Positions 27,427-34,241 of a DNA stretch of 64,000 nucleotides are shown in pieces. Made by a program: the position numbers and the translations under genes. A model generated the notes under the pieces. That model ran no database searches. It had not been told where the DNA came from and worked only from the letters and a program-made list of their open reading frames with translations. The DNA is from Streptomyces longispororuber (GTDB lineage: Bacteria; Actinomycetota; Actinomycetes; Streptomycetales; Streptomycetaceae), in contig NZ_BNBT01000003.1 of assembly GCF_014656095.1 (NCBI RefSeq), positions 62,001 to 126,000 on the forward strand. The letters are read 5' to 3'. Within the stretch, counting starts at the first letter, position 1. Each line of letters starts with the position of its first letter.

Positions 27427-27441
27427 GGCAGCCTCGCGCGG

Positions 27442-27545
27442 CCTCGCCGGGGGCTCCCCGACCCCGCCCCTTCCCGAAACCATGGGGCTCCGCCCCCTGG
27501 ACCCCCTTTCCGGCGTTTGAGGACGAGCGCGCAGCGCGATGAGAC
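27442..27545. repeat. Dispersed Streptomyces intergenic repeat, copy 1
   Basis: Contains GGGGCTCCGCCCC (hairpin), CCCCTTCCCGAA and the word CCGGCGTTTGAGGACGAG. The same words recur in 29330-29780 beyond the polymerase gene. Such elements are frequent after streptomycete genes and can end transcription. Here it lies between the convergent ends of the kinase and polymerase genes. Confidence 0.8.
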
Positions 27546-27570
27546 CCGGGCGGCGGCCGCGTCAGGCGTC

Positions 27571-29301
27571 TCACTTGGCCTCCGCATAACACCGCACAAC
27601 CCCCGTGGTGAACGGAAACCGCACCGGCGTCTCGCCGAACGCGATCCGCCCCGCCACGTCCCCCGCCTCGCGCACCGCCGCCGCGACCTCGTCGGCCTCC
27701 TCGGCAGGGCAGTGCACGATCACCTCGTCGTGCTGGAAGAAGACCAGCTCGGCGCGGAGGTGCGCGGTCGCCCGGCGCAGCGCGGCGAGCATGAGCAGCG
27801 CCCAGTCGGCGGCGCTGCCCTGGACCACGAAGTTCCGCGTGAAGCGGCCGCGGGCGCGGGCGTCGGTGGAGGCGTAGCCGGGGGTGAACTCGGCCTCGCT
27901 GCCCTCCGCGTCGGCCGCGGCCTCCTGCGGGATCCCGGCCTCCCCGTACGCGTCGTCGCCGGTGCGGGCGGCGGGCGGGCTGGTCCGGCCCAGCCAGGTC
28001 CGTACGAGGCGGCCCTCCTCGCCCGCGCGGGCCGCGTCGTCGACGTACGCGACGGCCTGCGGGAAGCGGCGGCGCAGGGCCGCCAGGTTCTTCAGGCCGT
28101 CGCCGGAGGTCTGGCCGTAGATCGCGCCGAGCAGTGCCAGCTTGGCGTGCTCGCGGTCGCCGGAGAAGGCGCGGTCCGACAGGCGCGTGTACAGGTCCTC
28201 CGCGCTGCCCGCCACCTCCATCAGGCCCCGGTCGCGGGAGATCGCGGCGAGGACGCGCGGTTCGAGCTGGTTCGCGTCCGCCACGACCAGGCGCCAGCCG
28301 GGGTCGGCGACCACGGCGCGGCGGATGACCTTGGGGATCTGCAGGGCGCCGCCGCCGTTGGTCGTCCAGCGGCCGGAGACGGAGCCGCCCGGGGTGTACC
28401 CGGGCCGGAAGCGGCCGTCGCGCACCCAGTCCTGGAGCCAGGACCAGCCGTGGGCGGTCCACACGCGGTACAGCGACTTGTACTCCAGGAGGGGGCGGAC
28501 GGCGGGGTGGTCGACCTCCGCCAGCTCCCACCGCCGGGTCGAGCGGAGCTTGACGCCCGCCCGCGCGAAGGCCTTCACGACCTCGGCGGGCAGGTCGGGA
28601 CGCACCCGGTGCCCGAAGGCCGCCGAGACCTCCTCGGCCAGCTCGGCCAGGCGGCGGGGCTCGCCGCTGCCGCCGTACCGCTCGCCGAGCAGCTCGGTGA
28701 GGACGTCGCGGTGGACGTCGGCGCGCCACGGCAGCCCCGCCGCGTCCATCTCGGCGGCCACGAGCGTGCCCGCCGACTCCGCGGCGGTGAGCAGCCGCAT
28801 CCGCCCCGGGTGCTCGGCCGCCCCGTGCCGCCTCAGTTGCTCGGCGTAGACCGCGAGGAGCGCCTCGAAGGGCAGTGGGGCCGCAGGGGCCGGGTCGAAC
28901 AGCGAGTCCTGCGCGCCGGGCTCGGCCGCGCGCGGCGGCGGGTCCGGCGGCACGGGTCTTCGCTCCAGGCGGGCCCAGGCGGCCGCCGCCGAACGGGGCT
29001 CGCCGTGCCGGCCCTCGTGCGCGAGGAGCAGGGCCTCGGCGGCCTCCACGTCGTAGCACCGCTCCACGCGGAGGCCGGCCGCGAGCAGCCGCGGATACGC
29101 GTCGGCGGTGGACCGCCACACCCACCGCCCCACGCCGGGGCGCCGCCGCACCGCCTCGACGAGCCCGGGCTCCCGCTCCACGGGACCGACGGGCACGCCG
29201 TCGTCGCCCACCGCCGTGACCAGGACACCTCCGTCCCCGCCGTCGCCGACCACCCACCGTTCCGCGTCCATGTCTACGACGATCGCATCCACCACTGACA
29301 C
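27571..29301 (-). CDS. Family A DNA polymerase with degenerate 3'-5' exonuclease domain
   Basis: A 576-residue actinobacterial PolA-like enzyme without the 5' nuclease domain. The N-terminal ~150 residues match the position of the proofreading domain but lack its acidic triad. The palm and fingers are intact: motif A VVADANQLEPRVLA (~res 338), motif B in REHAKLALLGAIYGQTSG (~385-395) and motif C QHDEV (~523). It probably acts in repair or translesion synthesis. A Glu/Ala-rich insertion (about 440-460, GEAGIPQEAAADAEGSEAE) interrupts the fingers. Start is GTG 29301; GTG 29292 or ATG 29271 are alternatives. Repeats flank both ends. Confidence 0.88.
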   Translation of the reverse strand: MSVVDAIVVDMDAERWVVGDGGDGGVLVTAVGDDGVPVGPVEREPGLVEAVRRRPGVGRWVWRSTADAYPRLLAAGLRVERCYDVEAAEALLLAHEGRHGEPRSAAAAWARLERRPVPPDPPPRAAEPGAQDSLFDPAPAAPLPFEALLAVYAEQLRRHGAAEHPGRMRLLTAAESAGTLVAAEMDAAGLPWRADVHRDVLTELLGERYGGSGEPRRLAELAEEVSAAFGHRVRPDLPAEVVKAFARAGVKLRSTRRWELAEVDHPAVRPLLEYKSLYRVWTAHGWSWLQDWVRDGRFRPGYTPGGSVSGRWTTNGGGALQIPKVIRRAVVADPGWRLVVADANQLEPRVLAAISRDRGLMEVAGSAEDLYTRLSDRAFSGDREHAKLALLGAIYGQTSGDGLKNLAALRRRFPQAVAYVDDAARAGEEGRLVRTWLGRTSPPAARTGDDAYGEAGIPQEAAADAEGSEAEFTPGYASTDARARGRFTRNFVVQGSAADWALLMLAALRRATAHLRAELVFFQHDEVIVHCPAEEADEVAAAVREAGDVAGRIAFGETPVRFPFTTGVVRCYAEAK

Positions 29302-29796
29302 TGGCTCTGGCCCCTGGGCCTTCAGCGCGACCCCCGCCCGGGCCTCGATCGGCCTCCGGCCTCGTCCTCAAACGCCGGACGGGCTGGGACTGCCCGCCTC
29401 CCGCCGCCGTCGCCTGCCGGTGATCCACCGCTGCGCGGCGGATGTTCCCCACCCACCCGCCCTTCCATCGGCCTGGCGGCCTCGTCCTCAATCGCCGGAC
29501 GGGCTGAGACTGTCCGCCGGGCGCCGTCGTCGGCTGCCGGACACCCGACGACGGCGAGTCGAGGACACCCCAGCCGGTTCGGCCGACGACGGCGAGTCGA
29601 GGACACCCCAGCCCCTCCGGCCGATGACGGCGAGTCGAGGGGGACTTTCAGCCCGTCCGGCGTTTGAGGACGAGGCGCGGAGCGCCAACAAAGGGGGAGA
29701 GGGGCGGAGCCCCAGATGAGATGGGCGGGGGGTCGGGGGCGGCAGCCTCCGGGTTCGGGAAGGGGTGGGGTTGGGGCGCCCCGCGAGGGCCCCGGC
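29302..29796. repeat. Dispersed intergenic repeats, copies 2-4, and 38-bp direct repeats
   Basis: 495 bases without a gene. CGTCCTCAAACGCCGGACGG occurs at about 29361 and, slightly changed, at 29487; its inverse CCGTCCGGCGTTTGAGGACG occurs at about 29652, followed by GGGGCGGAGCCCC and AAGGGGTGGGG. In the middle, a word starting CGACGACGGCGAGTCGAGG repeats at 29546, 29584 and 29622, period exactly 38 bp. The outer copies are in opposite orientation. Confidence 0.85.
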
Positions 29797-31971
29797 TCAC
29801 GCCCGTCCCACCCGAGCCCCCACCACCGCCACCCCCACAGCCACCACCCCGCACACCCCCACGCACACCCCCACGACATCCCACGGCACCACAAGCACCC
29901 CAACCCCCACCGGCACCGAGAGCCGCGCCAGCCCCGCCGCCAGGCCCCCGAGCCCGACCGCCGTCACCGCGAGGCCCAGGACCGCGCCCACCGCCACCGC
30001 GAGCAGCGCCTCCCCGGCCGCGACGAGCCGTAGCTGCGCGGGGGTCGCCCCCACCAGGCGCAGGGAGCGCAGCTCGGGGGCGCGTACCGGAGCGGTCATC
30101 AGGAGCGTGGCGGCCAGGGAGATCACCGCGTACGCGAGGCAGATCGCGAGCAGCATCAGCAGCCCCAGACGGGTCTGCTCCTTCATGCCGGGGTACGCGG
30201 CGGCGAGCCAGTCCGCGACCGGCCGCACCTCGCCGCCGCTCGCGCACAGCGCCCGCGCCACGGCGGCGCGCCCGGCTCCGGGGCGCAGCCGTACGTCGAG
30301 CCGGTCCACGGGGGCGGCCGCGTTGCGCGCGGTCACGTACGCGCCGTTGTCGCCGGTGCCGCGCGCGAGGACCGCCGCGATCCGCAGTCGGGCCCGGCGC
30401 CCGTCGCCGAGCCACACGGTCACGCGCTCGCCGACGCGGTGCCGCTGCCACTCCTCGTTGACGACGATCGAACGGTCGTCGAGGTCGCGGACGTCGCCCG
30501 CGACCACCGGGAGCCGGGTCACCGCCGCGAACGCCGCCGGGTCGGCGACCGCCCGCGCCTCGGAGCGGACAAGGGCGGCACCGTCGTCCTCCCGGACGAA
30601 GACGGCCGTGGCGGCGGAGGCCGACACGGTCGCGCCCGGCACCGAGCCGACGGGGCGCAGCGCGTCCCCGGTGACGACGAGGTCGGCGGCGGTCTGCCGC
30701 CGCGCCTCGGCCGCCCCGGCCGCGCCGACGGTCGCGGCCGAGCCGAACAAGCAGCCCGCGAGTGCCACGGTGACCAGGACGGGCGCGGCCACGGCGGCCG
30801 TACGGCGCACCCCGGCACCGCAGTTGGCGCGCGCCACCCGGACGAGGGCGACCGCAGGGCGGGTCCGCCCCGGCCGCAGCGCGGCGGGCCGCCGGAAGAG
30901 CGCCACGACCCGGCGTACGAGGAGCGGCGCGAGGGCGGCGACGGCCGTCGCGAGGATCATCGGCTGCGTCGTGTACGTCTTGCGCTTGAGCAGGTCCGCG
31001 GGGTCCGACCACAGCGTCCACGCGAGCAGCCCGAGCGCCCCGGCGAGCAGCGCGGCCCCGACGGCGCGGCGCCCGCGCGGCATGACGCCGGTGTCGAGCG
31101 AGGCCTCCCGGAGCGCCTCCACGGGGCTCACGCGCCCCGCGCGCCAGGCCGCGCTCCCGGCCCCGGCGAGGGCGACGAGCAGCCCGGACCAGAAGGCGAG
31201 CTGGTACGGCCACCAGGTCCACCGCAGCCCCTCGGCCACCCGGAACCAGGGCGGCGCCACCTCCACCGCGACCAGCGCCCGCGCGCAGCGGGGCGCCGCC
31301 CACGCCCCGAGCGCGCACCCCTCCGCCGACGCCGCCGCGCCCACCGCGAGCGCCTCCCCGAGCAGCCACCGCCGCACCTGGCCCCGGCTCGCCCCGGCCG
31401 CCCGCAGCAGCCCCAGCTCCCGGCGGCGCAGCGCCACGACGAACGCGAACGTGGACGCGGTCACGAACGCCGACACGAACACGGCGACACCGCCCGCGGT
31501 ACCGAGGAACGCGGTGACGGCCACCAGCGCCCGCCCGTCCTCCTCGGCCTCCGGGTCGGCCCGGCGCCGGTCCGCGCCGGTGAGCACCCGGGCGCCGGTG
31601 CCGGAGGCGGCGACCGCCGCCCGCACCGCGCGCTCCGGCGCGTCCACGCCGACGGCGTCCAGCGGTTCCCGGACGCGTACGGTCCCGAGTTCCCGCAGGT
31701 CGTCGAGGAGCGCGCTGTCCACAGGGTGTGGATGGGCGAGCCGCTTCGTGACGCGGTCGCCCTCGGGCCCGCGCCGCACCGGCACGCTGAGCGTGTCCCG
31801 CCCCGCCACGACGACGGCCGCGTCCGCGAACCGCTGCGGGGCCCGGTCCGCCCCGCCCGCGGCGGCCGCGAGCCCCACGGCCGCCGCGGCGGTGAGCGCC
31901 ACCCCGAGGGCGACGGCGACGAAGGCCCCGAGGAACCCGGCCCAACGAGAACGCAGCGAAGCGAGAATCAT
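29797..31971 (-). CDS. ABC transporter FtsX-type permease
   Basis: A 724-residue integral membrane protein. The N-terminal helix (RWAGFLGAFVAVALGVALTAAA) is followed by a large outer domain. Two FtsX modules of three helices each are visible, the first around ALVAVTAFLGTAGGVAVFVSAFVTAS with RRRELGLLRAAGASRGQVRR, the second near the C-terminus (RSLRLVGATPAQLRLV). Such permeases export peptides, lipids or drugs, or release lipoproteins, with an ATPase. No ATPase gene adjoins it, so its partner must lie elsewhere. The ATG at 31971 opens the typical MILASLRSRW start. It is divergent from the DUF2786 gene with an operator-like palindrome between. Confidence 0.88.
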   Translation of the reverse strand: MILASLRSRWAGFLGAFVAVALGVALTAAAAVGLAAAAGGADRAPQRFADAAVVVAGRDTLSVPVRRGPEGDRVTKRLAHPHPVDSALLDDLRELGTVRVREPLDAVGVDAPERAVRAAVAASGTGARVLTGADRRRADPEAEEDGRALVAVTAFLGTAGGVAVFVSAFVTASTFAFVVALRRRELGLLRAAGASRGQVRRWLLGEALAVGAAASAEGCALGAWAAPRCARALVAVEVAPPWFRVAEGLRWTWWPYQLAFWSGLLVALAGAGSAAWRAGRVSPVEALREASLDTGVMPRGRRAVGAALLAGALGLLAWTLWSDPADLLKRKTYTTQPMILATAVAALAPLLVRRVVALFRRPAALRPGRTRPAVALVRVARANCGAGVRRTAAVAAPVLVTVALAGCLFGSAATVGAAGAAEARRQTAADLVVTGDALRPVGSVPGATVSASAATAVFVREDDGAALVRSEARAVADPAAFAAVTRLPVVAGDVRDLDDRSIVVNEEWQRHRVGERVTVWLGDGRRARLRIAAVLARGTGDNGAYVTARNAAAPVDRLDVRLRPGAGRAAVARALCASGGEVRPVADWLAAAYPGMKEQTRLGLLMLLAICLAYAVISLAATLLMTAPVRAPELRSLRLVGATPAQLRLVAAGEALLAVAVGAVLGLAVTAVGLGGLAAGLARLSVPVGVGVLVVPWDVVGVCVGVCGVVAVGVAVVGARVGRA

Positions 31972-32026
31972 GCTCCCAGCGAACCCTCCGCCGCTGTCCG
32001 CCTCACGCCCCCTGGCGGGCGGATCG

Positions 32027-32056
32027 AGGGTAGGGCCAGACCTACCCTTAGGGGTA
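32027..32056. promoter_or_regulatory. Overlapping palindromes between permease and DUF2786 genes
   Basis: AGGGTAGG-N6-CCTACCCT (32027-32048) is a perfect 8+8 inverted repeat. A second palindrome, TACCC-TTAG-GGGTA (32043-32056), overlaps it and reaches the ATG at 32056. The 84-base divergent intergenic region is otherwise empty, so these are probable operators. Confidence 0.65.
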
Positions 32057-33411
32057 TGGACTCGGTGATCGACAAGGCGTTCGCGACAGCGCTGTACGAG
32101 GGCGCGGCGCCCGCCGGAGAGGATCACGAGGACAGCCCGGACGGGGCGTCCCGTAAGGGCAGTCAGGGCAGGAGGGGCGGCCGGAGCAGCCGGGGCCGGG
32201 AGGGGCGCGCGGGTCGTGGCGGGCGCGGCGGCCGCGGCGGGCGCGGGGGGCGCGGGGGTGGTGGCGGGCGCGGGGGGTACGCCGCCCACGCCCCCGACCA
32301 CGCCCTGGACACCGCGGCCTCCCTGATCGCCGCCGACCCGGCCGCCGACGCCGAAGTCGCCCGCCGGGGCGAGGAGTTCGTCCGCCGCGCCTGGGAGCGC
32401 GGCTGGCTCCCCGCGGACGTGCTGCGGCTGGTGCGGCGCGACCTCGACGAGGAGCACGTACGCCTCGCCGCCGAGCTGATCCGCGCCGAGACCCGCCGCT
32501 ACGGCCCCGACGACCTGCCCGCCCGCTGGCCCGCCCAGCTCGCCGCCCTCGACGGGTACGAGCCCTGGCGGGCCCCGGACCGCTTCTCGCGGGCCACCGC
32601 CCTGCTCACCCTCTACCGCTACCTGCTGCGCCTGCCCCCGATCGAGCCGGTGGGGCCGCCGCCGGGCAGCGCGCGCACCCGGCTCACCGCGGCGCCCGCG
32701 CACGACGAGCCGCGCGCCCTCACCCGCGTCCGCGCGCTGCTCGCCAAGGCCGAGGCGACCGCGTACCCGCCGGAGGCGGAGGCGCTGACCGCGAAGGCGC
32801 AGGAGCTGATGGCCCGCTACAGCGTCGACGAGGCCCTGCTCGCCGCGCGCACGCACGCGGCGGACGCGCCCGGCGCCTGCCGCGTCGGCGTCGACGCCCC
32901 GTACGAGACGGCCAAGGCGATCCTCCTCGACGCCGTGGCCACGGCGAACCGCTGCCGCGCCGTGTGGAACGAGCCCTTCGCCTTCTCCACCCTCGTCGGC
33001 TTCGAACCGGACCTGGAGGTGGCCGAGTTGCTGTACACCTCCCTGCTCGTCCAGGGCGCCGCCGCGCTGGCCACGGCCGAGGCGGAGCAGCGCGCGGGCG
33101 GCCGCCGGCGTACGAAGACGTTCCGCCAGGCCTTCTGGCTGGCGTACGCCCACCGCGTCGGGGCCCGCCTGGAGGCGGCGGCCGCGCCCGTCACGCACGA
33201 GGGCGGCCACGGCGCGCTGCTCCCGGTCCTCGCCGCGCGGGACGTCGCCGTCACCGACCGCGCGGAGCGCATGTTCCCCGAGACCACCACGACCCGCGTG
33301 CGCGGCGCCCACGACGGCGCGGGCTGGGCCGAGGGCGCCGCGGCCGCGTCGGGCGCTAACCTTCACGCTCGTGTGAGGCTTCCGCACACCCACCCGGACC
33401 GGAGGGAGTGA
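32056..33411 (+). CDS. DUF2786 family protein with Gly/Arg-rich linker
   Basis: A 451-residue protein. After a short acidic start (MDSVIDKAFATALYEG) residues ~35-75 are RGG/GRGGR repeats typical of nucleic-acid-binding linkers. The middle is helical (res ~80-210). The DUF2786 zone starts at ALTRVRALLAKAEATAYPPEAEALTAKAQELMARY (in parts), a helical unit found in proteins with DNA- or RNA-associated roles. A Lys/Arg/Gln stretch (RRRTKTFRQAFW) follows. The ATG at 32056 has no clear Shine-Dalgarno. Its stop is one base before the MerR gene, so the two are cotranscribed. Confidence 0.82.
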   Translation: MDSVIDKAFATALYEGAAPAGEDHEDSPDGASRKGSQGRRGGRSSRGREGRAGRGGRGGRGGRGGRGGGGGRGGYAAHAPDHALDTAASLIAADPAADAEVARRGEEFVRRAWERGWLPADVLRLVRRDLDEEHVRLAAELIRAETRRYGPDDLPARWPAQLAALDGYEPWRAPDRFSRATALLTLYRYLLRLPPIEPVGPPPGSARTRLTAAPAHDEPRALTRVRALLAKAEATAYPPEAEALTAKAQELMARYSVDEALLAARTHAADAPGACRVGVDAPYETAKAILLDAVATANRCRAVWNEPFAFSTLVGFEPDLEVAELLYTSLLVQGAAALATAEAEQRAGGRRRTKTFRQAFWLAYAHRVGARLEAAAAPVTHEGGHGALLPVLAARDVAVTDRAERMFPETTTTRVRGAHDGAGWAEGAAAASGANLHARVRLPHTHPDRRE

Positions 33412-33412
33412 C

Positions 33413-33790
33413 ATGCGCATCGGAGAGCTGTCGGAACGCACCGGAACGTCCCGCAGACTGCTGCGCTACTACGAGGAACAGGGCCTGATCGTCGCCGACC
33501 GGGCCCCGAACGGCTACCGCGACTACGACGAGTCCAACGTCGACCGCGTGCTCCAGATCCGCGGCCTCCTGGACGCGGGGCTCCCCACCCGCCTCATCAA
33601 GCAGATCCTGCCCTGCCTCAACAAGCCCCGCGCCATCCACTTCGAGGACGCCACCCCGGAGATGCTCGCCACCCTGGAACGCGAACGGGACCGCATGACC
33701 CAGCGCGTCGCCTGCCTGACCCGCAACCGCGACGCCATAGCGGAGTACCTGAACGAGGTCCGCGCGACCCGCGCACGACAACCCGCGTAA
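33413..33790 (+). CDS. MerR family transcriptional regulator
   Basis: A 125-residue regulator with the complete MerR DNA-binding domain (MRIGELSERTGTSRRLLRYYEEQGLI, residues 1-26, and the wing RAPNGYRDYDESNVDRV) followed by a dimerisation coiled coil. It lacks the metal-binding cysteines of metal sensors (only two Cys, not paired as in SoxR or MerR). GGAGGGAG stands seven bases before the ATG. It immediately follows the DUF2786 gene and is probably expressed with it; autoregulation of the palindromes at 32027 is one possibility. Confidence 0.92.
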   Translation: MRIGELSERTGTSRRLLRYYEEQGLIVADRAPNGYRDYDESNVDRVLQIRGLLDAGLPTRLIKQILPCLNKPRAIHFEDATPEMLATLERERDRMTQRVACLTRNRDAIAEYLNEVRATRARQPA

Positions 33791-33816
33791 CCCCGGCGGC
33801 ACACCCCACCCCCACT

Positions 33817-33891
33817 CGTCACCACGGGCACCACCCCCACCCGTCACCACGGGCACCGCCCCCGCCCGTCACCGCGGGCACCGCCCCTGGC
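33817..33891. repeat. 25-bp tandem repeat (3 copies)
   Basis: Units starting CGTCACCACGGGCACC begin at 33817, 33842 and 33867, period exactly 25 bp. They open a degenerate array that runs to 34171. No gene is supported in 33791-34241. Confidence 0.85.
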
Positions 33892-34050
33892 CGCCTTCGC
33901 CACGGGTGCCGCCCGCGCCGTCCCCCGGCCGCCCGTGCTGTGGCGCCGCCCCTGGCCGTCCTGGCTGTGGGTGCCGCCCCGTCGCCCTCTTCGCGGGTGC
34001 CGTCCCTTGGCTGTCCTCGCTGTGGGCGCCGCCCCCACTGTCCTCTCGTG

Positions 34051-34171
34051 CCGTCCCCTGGCCGCCCCCGCTGTGGGCAGCGGGTCCGCCGTCCTCTCCG
34101 CGGGTGCCGTCCCCCGGCCGCCCTCGCTGTGGGCAGCGGGTCCGCCCAGAGGGCGGAACGGGTGGGCACAG
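34051..34171. repeat. 40-bp direct repeat with structured hairpin element, copy A
   Basis: Two 40-base units (34051-34090 and 34107-34146; two differences) contain CTGTGGGCAGCGGGTCC. The second leads into an element (34127-34171) with outer arms CTGTG/CACAG and an inner stem of about eight pairs (34140-34147 with 34151-34159). The same element occurs at 48052. Confidence 0.8.
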
Positions 34172-34241
34172 CCCCAGGTGCCGAGCAACCGTCCACCAGG
34201 GCCCCGACCAGGAACACCCTCACCAGGGCCTCATCGAAGAA

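Noticed and set aside
27442..29796. Polymerase gene as part of an insertion sequence bounded by repeats.
   Set aside because: No transposase, no terminal inverted repeats or target duplication; the repeats are a common streptomycete intergenic type.
33817..33891. CRISPR-like 25-bp repeats.
   Set aside because: Three head-to-tail copies without unique spacers; simple tandem duplication.
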